This document shows, one piece after another, positions 35,949 to 50,531 of a stretch of DNA of 64,000 nt. The notes under the pieces are model-generated. The model saw only the letters and a list, made by a program, of their open reading frames with translations. It was not told the origin of the DNA and ran no database searches. Within the stretch, counting starts at the first letter, position 1. Each line of letters begins with the position of its first letter. The position numbers were made by a program, and so were the translations under genes. Source of the DNA: Plazaster borealis (Eukaryota; Echinodermata; Asteroidea; Forcipulatida; Labidiasteridae); the NCBI GenBank assembly GCA_021014325.1, contig CM037472.1, forward strand, positions 25,467,063 to 25,531,062, given 5' to 3'.

Positions 35949-36933
35949 TGTTTGTTTACATGTTTTTGTTTTGGGGGTTTTAAGTAGAAACTCTGCATGT
36001 GTTTCTATTTTCATTATGTGCAGTCATGTTCCATAAAGCGTAAATGGATACTTCAGCATTTATAACTCATTCTTGAAAGGAATAGAAACCATGCCCGATA
36101 TGGGGCAGAGGGTTTCCCACAAAGTTCCCATACTTTAACACACTATTTTCCACGTGTACAGAAGTACCCCCTAAAATCCTCTAAATAATCCCTGAGAATC
36201 CCAGAACACAATATAGACACAACGGGGGGGGGGGACCACATGTTCCATATCGTGCACCAAATGTGGAAAAAGCACTGGGAGGACTCAAGTCTATAAAAAC
36301 TTATCAGTGCAACTCCATACAGAAAAAGTTTTATAAAACCATACTTTTAAAATATTCATTTTCAATACAACTTGTTATTGTTGCTGATGCTAATTTCCAA
36401 TTAAAACAGTCGGTAAGACCTGCCAACTTCGGTACTTTATTATTCAACAGTTCGCTACACTTTCTGAAATCTGAAACAACTCAAACACAAATATTTTTTA
36501 GGGATACGGTTAATTTCTCCTTTGCATCATGCATCAGGGGGAACTAACCATGATGTTGAAATAATTTGTATGCCTTTAATATCAGAATTGTACACAGACT
36601 GCAAGCCCCCAAATTAACTCCACCTACTTCTGACAAACTACGTGTCTAGACTGCTAGTCTCGATCTCTAGTGTGAGAAAACGACTGCACTTGACTCAACT
36701 CTTCCCCATCAATGACCGATGTAGGGATTCGTACAAAACCAACCCCCCTTATGCGAATTTTATAAGGTGCCATTTATTTCAACAGATATCCTGCCACCGT
36801 GTTACAGAAGCCTTTGTTTTGTTGCTATTCACCCTAAATTACCTAATATTATCTCAGCTCAGCTGATCGGGTAACTTAGGGTGACTGAGATTCCCTCGTT
36901 TCTTACACCTACATACACCATCTATCCCGATGG
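35949..36933. other. Upstream region, no feature
   Basis: A G run at about 36226-36235 and an open frame at 36263-36547 (+) without domain evidence. The missing first LTBP exon could lie here or further right but was not identified. Confidence 0.4.
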
Positions 36934-37332
36934 TTAAAGGGATTGTATACGTTTGGTAATACGAACCCACTGTTTGTTTCAATCCTGTAGGCCTTAATTG
37001 AAGGTACCATAAAACTACATAACCTGTGAAAATTTCATTTCAAAAAGTGGTAGCGTTTTTGAGATATTGCCGAAAATCTGGAGCGGTTATGTCGACGCAG
37101 GAAGAATAATCTGCAATTGGAATACACAATCTGAGAAGCGTTACTGTCACTAAAGCTTCTCAGATTCAAATTTTGGGGGATAAAAAGTGATATCTTTTCC
37201 CATAAACCGCAGTACTTCTATAGTGAAAAGTTTCTCAAAATGCATTTATCCAATGTTGTTGTACTTCTTACCAAGTAAGTTTTTATTGCCACTCATTTTC
37301 AGAGTCATACCAAACGTATACAGACCCTTTAA
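36934..37332. mobile_element. TTAA-flanked MITE, family B, copy B3
   Basis: Ends TTAAAGGGATTGTATACGTT and AACGTATACAGACCCTTTAA. Core GCCGAAAATCTGGAGCGG. Confidence 0.85.
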
Positions 37333-37726
37333 ATGAGACTCAAAGTGAAACTTGTAGCGAGACGGTCGTCTGGAACTCAACCAGGGGAATAGGAGAAAAT
37401 TAACAACGGGAAATCAAGTTATGCCGTCGGTGATGACAGACCTATGACGTGACCCATTTAGCTCTAATTTTCTGCCTCTCGGAGTTGTAAATAAACGAGG
37501 CAATCGGAGTACGATATAAATCATCGGTCATCGATCCACGGCTGCTGATTGCAGTGACGGTATGGGCCCGCGGCGTCGCTGATTATACCAGAACCGTTTC
37601 GGGGAAAATCGTCGTATGGAAGCTTATTTGGATAGCTCCGTTTTAATTTAATGATGTGTGTAGCATTGTTGACAAGCATTTCAACCAATGTTTATGGGGT
37701 GTTTGTGGGGTGTGAGGGAATGGTGT

Positions 37727-37761
37727 TGACTGACTGACTGACTGACTGACTGACTGACTGT
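37727..37761 (+). repeat. (TGAC)n microsatellite
   Basis: About eight and a half TGAC units. Confidence 0.97.
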
Positions 37762-37831
37762 CTGTGCCTGCTCGTGCATGGTGCCCTATCTGGTTGAATT
37801 GTCAGCACTTTCAGAATACTACAGATAGGGT

Positions 37832-38192
37832 TTAAAGGCATCGTACACGTTTGGTAATGACTCTGATAATTAATGGCAATAACAACTTACTTGGTATGAA
37901 GTACAGCAGCTTTGGATAGTATAATGCATTTTGAGAAACTTTTTACTTCGAAGTACTGCGGTTATGGAAAAATATATCACTTTTTATCCCCCAAAACATT
38001 TAAATCAGAGTGTGTATTCTAACGCAGATTGTTCTTCCTGCGTGGACAAAACCGCTCCAGATTTTCGGCAATATCTCAAAAACGCTACCACCTTCGAAAT
38101 GAAATTTTCACAGGTTAATTTATGGTATATCTACAACTATGGGTTTGAAACAAAAAATAGGCTCCAATTACCAAACGTGTACGATGCCTTTA
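37832..38192. mobile_element. TTAA-flanked MITE, family B, copy B4
   Basis: Inverted relative to B3. Ends GGCATCGTACACGTTTGGTA and TACCAAACGTGTACGATGCC are perfect complements; the right TTAA is mutated (TTTAC). It carries a 123-codon open frame by chance (37931-38302). Confidence 0.88.
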
Positions 38193-41100
38193 CTGAATGT
38201 AAACGAACGGTATTCGTAGAAAGGGGCGGCAGGTGTGAGGTGTTGATGAAGTTGTGGAGTTGGAAAGGTTGGATTGGGACATGGTGTCACTGTCAGAGTT
38301 GAGGCGGGGTTCAGACCTCAAGCATTTAGAGCTGTTCCAGTCGACCAAAGCGTCTTGAAGTGGTCTAAATTAGACATATTAACATAAATCCAACATCACT
38401 AAATCGGAGACACAAAAGAGTTTTTGTTTCGTCTCGTTCCTGTTGATGAGTCATTGACCAACCTCGACTAAACTCAAAAGTATCTTATATAAATAGCTCT
38501 CTTTTGGTACTGGAAAAAAAAACCAGCAATTAGTCATAGTTGTCCCTAAAACATGAGTTGTCTGACGCCCAAAATGATCTAGACACCGCAAGTTTGACCG
38601 TGCCTCGGCCAGGTGACCAGAGTGTAACGCTCCGGTTTTCCTCGGCTAAACAAGGTCAAGGAAACGCCTATCAACGAAATCTAATCCCTGGATATATGGA
38701 GATCACTTTAAAAAAGTCGAGTCTGTCTAGGTTTGTACGCAAAGTTTCAAATTATTAAGAGATCCCAGTACAGATAAAACAAATGTGACAAGACTTAACA
38801 TAAAACTTACAAGGTTTAATGATGATGATAGTAGAAAACATCCCTAGAAATATTTCTGTCTGAAATGCCATATTTGATGAGAAATAAATAAAACTAATTT
38901 CCGATTGGAGTTTATCGCTCATGAGCGTTTTATTCATGTAATGTATAACACATGCAAATGTGTAATCGGTTTTTCACTATTTTCTCGTGACCCAGATGGC
39001 CGATCGATCTCAAACTTCTACAGGTTTGTCAGTTTATGTATATGGTGGATTATATAAAGTGCTTATTTCGTGAGCAAAAACCAATTCTGTAATGTTCCTT
39101 TAAGCGACGCAATGCAAGGATTTTAGGGTTTTAAATTTTTGTTTTGCAACTTCGCCCAAACAAGGCTAGGAACCACACTTGTTAGGGGCTACAAGAAGAG
39201 AACTAAGATGAAAATGCCACAGGGGAGCTGACGGTAGGAATTAATAATCCTCAACAGTCTGGGTAGAGTGGAGGGAAACATGCACAGGCAAAGGAATAAA
39301 GCTGTTATAATGGCTCTTTGTTCTACGTAAAGCAGAACAAGCAGAAAGCCTGATGAGGAACCAGATCGGACACGCTGGTGGCACATTTACCACGAAAACA
39401 TTGTAGAAAAGACAGAGGCTGGCTACAGACCTACGGTGGGAAAGAGGTTGTACATTATTTTATCTCGCCATGAAGACCATCTAAAGCATGACTGATCGAA
39501 ACGTCGACCTGTCAAACCATCAGCTCTTCTCTGAACTCCACAACTTTTGCTCTTCTTAAAAACAGATTTTGCATCCGTGGCATAGGCTTGAATCACATCT
39601 GCTCAGAGTGTGCGTATATAGGATGAGTCAATATTGGTGTTCATACCAACTTGAAGATGATGCTTTTCATTACACGGGGTGGGGGCGCTCTCCGTAATGC
39701 CCGAAGACTAAGAGATAATGTTTTATCAATGACAACTTATCCATCTTCATTAACTTACACATACCTCTACGGAGCAGCAGATATTACCGCAGAGGCAATT
39801 TTTTTTTGGTCATGGAGATGACGATTCCCACCAATTGGCCAATTGACAGGCCCGTAATCCAAACATCTGTCCAATCAGATGCTGTGTCACATAACTTCCG
39901 ATCAGGAAATTGTGCGTGTCTCCCGATGAACTGCAACCATAGACTGAATCGTCTGGGATAATCTAGGGGCCCAGACACTGTGTCATGTACGGTGACACGG
40001 CATGTTACAGACGTGCAATATGATAGGGGGCTTCTACCCCCAAATCAAACTCTAGCTAAAAGGTCATTAAAACAGGCTGAAAAGCCATGGCATCACAGTC
40101 GGATATCTCATTTCGATAACAGTACCAATTGTCCACGGAAACATTCTTATTCCTAAACGGCTGCTATGGTCATGGAAATATATGTTTGGACTTAAAAGAT
40201 AATTTCTCTTACACTCAAGACAAGAAAAAGTCCCCAAAAATATTACTTTCTAACACAAGCTATGAAAATGTTAAGCAGTTAATGTGAAAGCGACCTTCAG
40301 AACATTAGTTTTCAAGCTTAGCTATAGACTGCATTGATTAGATGTAGAGCTGCAAATTTTCAACCTGAATGGGGTTTACACCTGTTCTTAATAATATTTT
40401 ATCACAGGAAAAGCGAGAAAGACAATCTCTAGACATCAGTTTTGCTTTCTTGTAATCTCATAAATTGATCTGAACGATCGTTAAATCGGGATTATCGAGT
40501 ATTTGGCACACGCAAGGCTTATATCATTTTCAGGCACTCACCTTTTGCATCAAATTCTCCACCAATTTGTCTATGTTTGTGAAAATCTAATCCCCATAAA
40601 TCTTTTAATCACTCTTAAAATGCAACATATGTTCTTGATCGACAAAAGTCATCAAATTTAATGGAAAACTTACTTCGCTTATGGTACCAATATTCCCAAG
40701 TTGTGTTGTACTGCATGTTTTTATTGAGATTGGACATGATTTATAATTTCCTAAATTTCCGTATTGAAATTTCACAAGCTGCCTCGTTTAATACTTTCTT
40801 GGAACCGTCATAATCACCATCGAGGGAATGTAAACCCGGATTCGAAGCCGCAGATTTTGTATCATGTGTGATATCGACCCCTTGCACACAGGTCACACGG
40901 GGTGACTGTGCCACGCCTTTTGGGAGGCAACTATAGGTATGCCTGTAAACGCCGCGTCGCCTATAGATTTGCACTCTACTGTATAACACACGGGACATAG
41001 GCTGTGCAAGTCTCGCGCATATCGAAACAGAGAACAAAATTCAAACGAAAATTATATTTTTCTATGAAATCAAATCGTCCTTTAAAATTATATTTACACA

Positions 41101-41743
41101 AAATTCTTTAATCAAAATAAAAATACCCATAGCAACAAGTTGTTATAAATAAATTTTCATTTTTTGATAATTCAAATAACATTGAAACAAAATTAAAACT
41201 TGGGACGAGGATGCTTATTGTTAGAAACCCCATTTGCCAATCACGCCGAATGTGTGCGTCTATCACATAGAAAACATGCCCGTCAGTTGGGCAGTATTCT
41301 TAAGTTTTCTACAAGTAACCGGAAACGGAGGTCAAGTCTTATTCTCGGGTTTTCTTCGTTATTTTGTTGAATTGGTTTTACTTTCATATTGTTTATCACT
41401 TAGTATTACATTCCCAACTTCAAATATAATTGCCATGGCCATAAACTATGTTAAACTAACATACTTTACGAATCAAAATCCCGCCCACGTAAAACTCCAT
41501 ATGGTTGGGACCACAATAATGGTCCCGGAAGTTCGAATATGCGCGAGACTTGCACAGTCTGTTGACTCCCCGAATGGCGCAACCTAGATTATTGTGATGA
41601 TGACGTCAGGTGAATTGGGTCAAAGGGATGGTTTGGGGAAAAAGTGCTTCCAAACCGTAGTTTCACGATCTATATACCCAACCGTATTCTGTGGAATTGT
41701 GTAATTGTGGACTTGTGTCTTTGATTTGTTAAATTGTTTAGGA
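38193..41743. other. Upstream region, no supported gene
   Basis: About 3.5 kb with several short open frames on both strands, none with a recognisable domain or paired splice sites. A possible degraded MITE lies near 38940-39105 (ends in CCTTTAA). Confidence 0.45.
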
Positions 41744-41900
41744 ATCTGCAAAAACCGGGGTGTTAAAATTGACACAATAGGGTGTTCAAATAACACCAAT
41801 GTTTTTGTGTTAGCAGAAATTAGTGTTATTTTAACACCCTATGTTGTAAATGTTGATTATTGTTTTGGCATCTGTATGTGACAACCCAGTTTTTGCAGTG
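41744..41900. mobile_element. MITE family E, copy 2
   Basis: Ends ATCTGCAAAAACC and AGTTTTTGCAGTG with inverted GGTGTTAAAATTGACAC and GTGTTATTTTAACACCC inside; shorter than the copy at 35718. The left terminal CAC is mutated. Confidence 0.75.
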
Positions 41901-42008
41901 TTACTCATTTTACCCCAAACGGTGACAATTGTCATGTGAAACAGTTTTTAAATAATGTTAGATCTGCCTCGGTGATATGGCATTTTTACCCATAGACCTC
42001 CACCGACG

Positions 42009-42336
42009 GGTGTTAACGATTGGTAATGGCAATAAAAACTTAATTGGTAAGAAGTACAGCAGCTTTGGATAGTACAATGCATTTTGAGAAACTGTTCACT
42101 TCGAAGAACTGCGGTTGTGGAAAAATATATCACCTTTTATCCCCCAAAATTTGAATCTGAGAAGCGTTACTGACAGTTTCGTTTCTCAGATTGTTAATTC
42201 CAATTGCAGATTATTCTTCCTGCGTGGACATAACCGCTCCAGATTTTCGGTAATATATCAAAAACGCTACCACCTTTTGAAGTAAAATTTTCTACAACTA
42301 TGTAGGATTGAAACAAACAGTATACAATCTCTTTAA
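42009..42336. mobile_element. MITE family B, old copy B5
   Basis: Left end TGTTAACGATTGGTAATGGC, core CACAACCGCAG-type, CCGCTCCAGATTTTCGG; right end TATACAATCTCTTTAA. Inverted orientation. Confidence 0.7.
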
Positions 42337-43348
42337 GCACATTTCCAACTCCTGTAAAAAGAAAATTCCAAATGCGTAATTACTCAGGCGGCCAGTTTTG
42401 CAAAACACAAAAGTGTGATCGGCATAGAACCATCTTCAAAAGGAAGCTACGAGGCATGTTCATTGTATTACAAGCCCAGGGAATTGTGATTTACCAGAAG
42501 GCAGACTGGAAAACTGTTTCTTATTTTTATATACGTAAAAATGCTAACCTGATCGCAGCGCCATTCCCAAGGCGTGCCATACCTTTCATTATCAATACCA
42601 GTGTCAGCAGGCAACAATTTAAAAACAATCATGGATCGTTTTCAACTTCAATACACTATTCAGAAAATCGTAACAACTTGGAATGGAAGAGAAGCCGGCC
42701 CAAGCAAGGGTCACGAAATTGGAGCAATTTGTGAGATTATTTCACAAGTACCACTGAATATTCCAATACAATTGAATCGGATTAGTCGTCATCTATAAAA
42801 ACATCCCTTCGGCAATCAACTGTTCATCACACAGAGATGTAATTTCATTTCAGATAATTTGCCGTAAACGGCTGTCGCCCACATGTCATGTTAATACTTC
42901 GTGTCACTTGGTGTCACATTATATTTTATTGTATAACGTGACTCACGCTTGCCGCTAATGGAAGAGTGCCAGGCCAATGGAGAAGAACAAGAAGGAAAAA
43001 AACTGGGCAAACAAAATACCTGTAAGAGAACCGGTTCTTGAGTGACTTGCTTGGAAAAACCGATAACATCTTGCAGTTTCCTCCATTAAAAATTTGGCGT
43101 TTTTAATTGTCATGCAAAGTCCGTTCTTCGAGGCCTAAATTTAAACTTGACTGGGGAAGTGCTAAATACAGGGAAGAACTCGACGAGTGAAACTTCCTTG
43201 TTTGAAACACAAGGCGTTTTTGAGCCTAATAATTAGACACTTTGCATTTATACGGAAGCCTTGAAAGACGGGGTTCTATAAGCAACAGTGCGTGGTTCAA
43301 CATTACAAACGCGTTTACCGAGTGAACTTATAGCTGGTAAGAATATCC
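42337..43348. other. Upstream region, no supported gene
   Basis: Overlapping open frames at 42372-42734 and 42574-42798 (+) have no recognisable domain. Confidence 0.4.
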
Positions 43349-43492
43349 GACAGAAGATAGACTTGTGGACAAGCCGTTAAATTTCTGTCGCGGTGATAAC
43401 GAAACGGCTCTCTCACAACTACCTCGCGAGACGGCTGCTCCGTGCGAGACTACTGCTCACACCGCGACTTGTCCACAAGTCTAGACAGAAGA
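43349..43492. mobile_element. MULE-type foldback J, copy 2, with perfect 9-bp TSD
   Basis: Element 43358-43483 with arms TAGACTTGTGGACAAG and CTTGTCCACAAGTCTA, flanked on both sides by GACAGAAGA. Shares GTTAAATTTCTGTCGCGGTG with copy 1 but has lost part of the right arm. Confidence 0.9.
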
Positions 43493-45339
43493 TGGTAAAA
43501 GCACCTAATTCAGCTCAATTCAATTCAACTCCACAAGTCTAACATTAACAAATACAAGAGCGACGGCACGTTCGTGATCTTGAATTTTGACCTTTACCCG
43601 TTTTTCATTCAAGTGATGACAACAAGATTTCGGGAAAGCTTGGATTGCAGAAGTTTGGCACAAACACAAAATTCTCCACACAATATTTATTTCCGTTTGA
43701 TGTGTCTTTAATGTCCCTGAACATGTGACGTCACGTGTTTACACTAAAGAGACTGAACATGTCCTGCATGCAGGCACAATTTATACATAGCTCACTGGAA
43801 AACAACATTTTATGTTGGTTTCATGTCACGATTTGGATGCATTTTTGAATGGAAGAATTCCAGTGATTTTATAAAAATGATACTAAAACATACAATTTCT
43901 CATTATGAGTATGCCCTGTGTGGATAGCTTGCCTGCCAGGAAAAGCCCTGGATTTAACAATAACCCCTGTTTAAAAGCATTGTTAGCTGATGTCCCGAAG
44001 TTACTAAGTATCCGTCATACATTTTGTATTGTAATGACACTTTCTAAATGTGTTTGTTATTGATCAAATACAATGCTGTCCTATAGAAGCTTATGTTGTC
44101 AAGTGGTATCAGTAGTATCTCATCATGACGTGACGATGGCGTGACGATGACGTGCCCATGACCAAATTGTTTCAAAGTAACAGTGGCCTTGTCTCCCCTA
44201 AACATGTCCATTCCATTCCATAGTAAACTCGATTTGTTTACACTAAACATTAGATAATTTAAATAAAAACAACAGCGTCTTGATGGCGTCAAATTTTCAC
44301 TCAAAAGGCAAGATTCAACGCGGGCTTGTTGACAAAATCACCTTCGATATCTCAAAGTCAAAAACTGCATCAATAAAGGCATTAAAAAATTGTTTCAAGA
44401 ACAACGGATGTGCGTTTCCCGCTCTTTACCTAACTTTTAACATACTATTTTCGTTTGACTAACGATCCAATGCAATGTCGTTCAACCCTGTGTGCAATTA
44501 TAGAGAAAGACCCGATCTATACCGGGAATGCGGGCTCGTAGTGCCCATTCGACGGCTCACCGGGTGGTAATAATGCGCTACATTACCCGCTTGTATTCAA
44601 TTATTGCCGGCAAGAGGACCTTGACACTGTGGGGAGAAAGTTTGAACTAAATCTGGATGAAAAAATATTGCAACAGTTCCGTTTGTCCCAGCCAAAAATA
44701 AACAAACGCCAAGCACAAGCGGAGATGCGTACCGCGTGTTGCCTCTCTCTTTTTAGGGTCTGGTAGTAGTCAGTGAGTCCGGTAATAGATGACAGATTTT
44801 TTATCTGATCTGTAACATATAGGCATACACGTATTGATCAGAAGTAGGCTCATTTAGTGAGTGGATAACAATAATATAGGCCTATTTGTGACCACATCTC
44901 TGGCAAAACAGACTGACCTTTGCCTGACCTAACATTTAAGGCTACGAGAATTTTGGGATTAGAATTTATAGAACGTGTCAGAATCATCAAGCGACTCCGG
45001 CTAACGGCTATGGCTGCTGGCAGCAGTGACAACGTTGAAGAGTGGGCCTTTAAAAAAAGCCCAAATCCGGCCATAGCCACTGCCACATGCCTTAATTGAC
45101 AGGACATGGCCATATTATGACATTCGAGGGTGGGGGACTGTGGAATGTTCCCCGTGCACTTGGGTTTCTTGTGGAAATTGATCATTTCTCAATTCGCTAA
45201 TCATAGATATTCGAGGCCGAGCTGTGTTCAAGTGCTTCTCCTTGTAAAATAGTTACTTATAATGCAAGCATGTTGACATTATATATAAATGTCATGACTA
45301 TCCCTGAATCTTGAAATTGAAACATATAGGCCTACTACA
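43493..45339. other. Upstream region, no supported gene
   Basis: Contains ACGTGACGATGGCGTGACG-like short repeats at 44125-44155 and a family F-like inverted pair near 45000-45090. No coding evidence. Confidence 0.4.
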
Positions 45340-45556
45340 ACAACAACAACAACACAAAACAAATGCCGACAACATCAAAGATATCAACAATACTTTGTAA
45401 TATCAACAGCATCGACGACAACACTAACAACTTAAAATGCATCACAAACACCGACATCATCAAAAACACCAATGACGTCACAAGTGATACGGCATCAATA
45501 GGTCTAACGTCAACATCAACATCAATAGCAATCCATGTAACAACGACAGCAGCATA
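45340..45556 (+). repeat. Degenerate CAA/ATCAAC simple sequence
   Basis: Interspersed CAA, ATC and AAC triplets over about 215 bp. The low complexity keeps both strands open and produces the long spurious minus-strand frame at 45335-45811. Confidence 0.8.
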
Positions 45557-48022
45557 ATTTTGAACCGAAGTATCAACAAGTTTAACAAATCTATTTTTGG
45601 TGTTTACTGGACGAGATCCAGAGGGAATGTAGATCCAAGAAATCTCGTTGCCAATGGAAATCCCAAGCTTAACAGACACTCGACTTCTGAACATAAAACA
45701 ATTTTGACATCTCCACAGATCAAGGATATAGAGAGATTTACAGGCTAGGCTTATAACTTTCACGGGATGGGGATATTGTTTGCAAGAAATAATTCTTCCG
45801 TACGTTGTCAATACTATTAGTCACCTGCAAGGTCGCAGTGCAAACAGAAAAACAACGCTTTGCAACATTAAAGACACACCAAATAATAATATAACGTATG
45901 CCATAGACGTGTGTGCAACCCCTAGATGCACACAGAAACCAAAATGTAGCCCGATTTAGGTCCGGGAAACATTTGGGTACAACTATTTAGGACTACATTT
46001 TTAGGAGCCGCACGACCGTCAAAATGATATGAATAAAGACATTGCTATGCCTACAAGAGACCAAGGGGGCAGAAGAGGTTGGTGGGCACAAGCTTGTGCA
46101 CGGGTCTTCACCGATGTTACCTCTTAGTTTTAAAAATACGATATATTTAAAAATTAATATTGTTTTATTTCTAATATGCGTCAAACACTATTCTAGGCTC
46201 GATGGATATCAATCATAATATGGTGAAAAGGTTCAATCATATAAAACAATGTTGTCTGAATGCCGTTGTTCTACACAATCGACGAGGAGGTATAAAGCCG
46301 CAAAATAGGGCCTCAATTCCAAGGAGGGCTTCTCACTTCAGTACATATACCTTTATCATGGCGTGGCCATCTTGATTTCCCCCACTCAAATCAACGTAAC
46401 CAAAACCGAGGCTGGAAAGGCAAATGGTTTGGTTCCTTTTTGTACAATAAGTATCCATTACTGTTATTGGATACAGTGAACAGGACCAAGATGATCGCAG
46501 CATGATAAAGGTCTATTGTGGACACAAACAGACACAAGCGAAATCGAGTCTCCCCCTTTTGCCGCTCAACTCAACGACCTAAGGTCCGGTTAGTCTTACA
46601 TGGAAGCCCCAGAGGGAGAGGGAGACGCTGGCAAGTCAGTATAGTGTTATTGACCAAAGGAAATATTGACCCCCCTAAGTGACCATTAAGTCATTAACAA
46701 AATGTCCCGTTCAATATCAAACACCCTTGATTGAATCCATGACAGGTATATCAATTTGTAGGCTGAGGAAAGAAATGATGTAGCGTGTCAGACGTATCAG
46801 AACTAATTAAGTTTAAATGTGAAGGACACGGACTATAATTATGACGTTTCGCTGTGGCGTTGCTCACATATTTTTTTCTACGACTATAGGACCAGTGCAG
46901 TTCCGTCTTTTAAAACGATACCTGGAAATGTTTCTGTAACAACTTTGCTTAAACTTTTTATGGCCCGATGATCACCAAAATAATTCTTGTTTGAATTTAT
47001 TCTTGAACGCAACGAATTTTGACAGATGATGCTGTTTTTAAAACGAAAAACATACACAAAACTTTCGCATATACCACGGACAAAGCACAAAATACATGCA
47101 AAATATTGTTTGTAAATTGAATTTGAATTTTGAATTTTATTAAAATTGACAAACTTCGTGACCGTAAGGCAGAGTCATTGCAATAGTTAAACATATAAAT
47201 GGCTGATAATAGACGTGAGATTATGTCAGGATCCCGACTAGTAAATCATATTCAGTGTTTAATTAACTGCCACTTCATTGGTGGAGGTTTTTTTTTCGTG
47301 CAATAGACCGTACAAGTCTCGCGCGTAAAGGAACATTTTTGGTATCACATTGGTCCCATACACGTACATGTACATTGCTTTAAAGCATGAAGGAAACAAA
47401 GTCGCGCACTTTAACGGGTCCCAATTTTCGAATACCTTAAATGAAAGCTTACAACTTTCTCGAGTCTATAAAAATAGCTATTTAAAATCAATATCTAAAT
47501 TTGTTAGGGTCAAATTGGCCAAATGTTTGACCTTCTTTTGATGGATAATATCAATAAGATGTTTTTACAACATCTTGGTTTTGGCAGAAATTTAACAAGG
47601 CCCTGACTAATGACAACGCGTTGATTCCTCCGTGATTGAGTGGAGGCATGTGGCAGCCTACAGGCTTACTTACAGAAAGCAATGGATCTTACACGTTGTT
47701 TCGTGCGTCCGGACGACTTCCAAGAAGACCCTCTGTCACGTTTTTCTTGCCAAACAATTACATGCTCTAAAAAGGTTTTGGCTTTTGGCTATACTATTTG
47801 CCACCAAGAAGAGATTCTATTATGTCCCTATGTGTTTTTGTGTTTAGCAATTACACGCAGAGACAACATGGTCAGGTGTAGCACAGCGGGAACTTTGGCT
47901 CACATTGGCTTCTGGTATGCAATGGTCACTCACTATCAATCAACTGCATGTGTGTTGGGGGATAGTCCATCGGTCCTTTCCAAATTCCAACTGTCTGCAG
48001 GCGGATCTTGCTCTGCATATAT
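45557..48022. other. Upstream region, no supported gene
   Basis: Nothing recognised beyond short open frames. Confidence 0.4.
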
Positions 48023-48396
48023 TTAAAGGTATCGTACACATTTGGTAATGACTCAAAACAAATATTAGCATAAAAACTTACTTGGTAACAAGCAACGGAG
48101 AGCTGTTGATAGTATAACACATTGTAGGAAACGACTCCCTCTGAAGTAACGTAGTTTTTGAGAAAGAGGTAATTTCTCACTAAAATAATAAAAACTTCTT
48201 GCAAGAAGTTTTTATTCCTATGTGAAAGCACACAAATTTGTACAACAAGGGTGTTTTTTCTTTCATCATTTTCTTGCAACTTCGATTACCAATTGAGCCC
48301 AAATTTTCACAGGCTTGTTATTTTATGCATATGTTGGGATACACCAAGTGAGAACACTAGTCTTTGACAGTTTCCAAACGTGTTCAGTGCCTTTAA
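48023..48396. mobile_element. TTAA-flanked MITE, family A, copy A4
   Basis: TTAA at both ends; ends GGTATCGTACACATTTGGTA and CAAACGTGTTCAGTGCC. Mixed terminal sequence: the left end resembles family B, the right family A. Confidence 0.87.
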
Positions 48397-50531
48397 ACAA
48401 AAACTAAAGTCTACGCCTGTCTGTCATTGTGATAATAGCATCGGTTCAACAGCTGAACTAAGACGTCCAATTATTGACCAGTTCCGTCGGGATCGAGCTT
48501 GATCCGGGTTGAATTGTTCCGGTCTTCCTCCGGAACATCTTGTGCAACGTAAAAACATGGAGCTGGTACAACAGATACGTGTAGGCCTATAGGTTGTATA
48601 TTGGGGGGGGGGGGCGTGTACAATTTTTCTCCAGTTTACCTAACACATTATCAGAAAGGCCGACCGAGGGAGACTGGTTCGTATCATGCCAATAAACCTG
48701 ACAGTTTCAATCCGATTCTTTAGATCTTGAACATCCCCCCACTTTGGGTCCCATTACTTGCTCGACCAAACATTATCAGAAAGGCCCTTGGACTTTTGAA
48801 CTCCACGTGTGACGTTACATCTACGAGTAGTTCGTTGGTGTTGTTGTTGTTTTGGTAACATTTTGATCTATCTTTACATTTGAAATCGAGAATGAAGAGA
48901 AATTATTGTGAAAAAAGAAATAAGTTTTATTCAGACTGTGATACCATAGAGCTATTCGGTGATACAAAGACAAGATTAGGGGGTCGAGAGCAGGCACGCT
49001 ATAGGCTGTGAATCCCCGAGGCAAAATAACTTCAGGAACCAGAGGGAGAAAATAAAATGTATCTATTAAAATCGAGGGACGTATCTGCTTCGCTTGGGAC
49101 ATCTTTTTAATTGTTGAAGGAGAACAATGCTTTCTCCGAACATCGTGGTAGCTTTGCATTTTGAAAATGAACAATTCATAAAAATGAACAAATGCTGAAG
49201 CTGTGTTGACTGATCTACCATGGAGGAGTGGGTTGAACATCGTACACATGCAACATGACATCCATTCACACGCAATACAATTTTGCACCGAGGGCACGTG
49301 ACATCACCACAAGATATCCTCGAACGACATAAGTAAACATTTTAATATGTTCCTCGGAGAACCAAGAGAACGTGGCCTTAATACAGAAACATCCTTCAAG
49401 CTTTCCGGCTCCCTAACAAACAAGTTGGTAAAGTGCTAAGTTTATAGAAGACGGGGTGGGAGGTCATACGCTCGAAAGGGAAATCCATAACCCATTTATT
49501 CCGATTTAGCCAGCCCATCTTCAAAAGATTACATTGATTTTCACTATCATATTTCAAGATGTGAAAGGTAGATGGTTGACAAAAATGAATTCTCGAGTAA
49601 TCTCCTTTAGAATTAAGTTGACCGTAATCTCAACTGCATCGGAAATAAACGACCGTTACGCGAAACTGTTTACACTTAACGAAAGTCGGGGAGATGTTCT
49701 TGTCAATAAATCCATACGTCGGAAACATCCCCAAACAAAATTACAGTAATACATCGATAAGCCTTTCTAATGCCACACTGTAGCCTCCTATACTTGGAAG
49801 CTGTTATGAATTACGTTCTAAATACTGTTGGCTGTCATAGCAACTGACATTTACAGGGATAAACGGTTAACCCCTCGAACACAATGATACACATGTAAAT
49901 GTAATTTAGGACCACCCATCGGAAGATCGGTAAATGGCCGACTGCGATCTAGTACAAATGGGCCGATCTAGAGCAGCGAGTGTACGGGCCTGGTTTAGAT
50001 GCTCCATGGTGTGCCGCCAGATTTGATTATTTCAAAAACAAAATTAAATAAATCCCGGTATATTTAAACGTCTCCATTTATGGAAACCAGACTGTGTCGT
50101 CTGTTTACTGTCACAACTGGCGTTTGATAGACGAGAAACGAACCGCTGTGGTTCGCAGTGCTTTGAAGTGTGCCTCAATGACTTCACGCAGGTGAACATT
50201 TTAAGGAAGATTTTAAAGAATTTTGAAGCCGAACACCCCATCGTCGCTATATATCGTCTTTCAAAAGAGGGCGCTGCACACATACATTTTGCTACGAATG
50301 TTATTTCAATAGTTTAGAACTTGGTGGAAGGCTTACCGAGCTGTTTTTACGAGTTATTTTCAATGAAATTTGTAACAGAAATAGATGACCCATGAGTAAA
50401 AGCATTCGTGCAAACATTCGCCATAGAACAGTCGAGAGATAATTTCGCAAACAGCTAATCAAGCTGTAATAATTTGATTGTCCACTATTGACGCAAAAGT
50501 ATACAGCTGCCATTATTTCTACAAAATGTCT
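48397..50531. other. Upstream region, no supported gene
   Basis: A G run at about 48603-48613. An open frame of 158 codons at 48821-49297 (-) has no recognisable domain and no splice context. Confidence 0.4.

Noticed and set aside
37931..38302. 123-codon plus-strand frame as a gene
   Set aside because: It lies mostly inside a family B MITE, whose other copies have the same sequence without an intact frame.
45335..45811. 158-codon minus-strand frame rich in Val, Ile and Leu as a membrane protein
   Set aside because: The frame is kept open by degenerate CAA/ATC simple sequence; there is no start context or domain.
48821..49297. 158-codon minus-strand frame as a gene
   Set aside because: No recognisable motif, no splice context and no homologous repeat; chance is plausible in AT-rich DNA.
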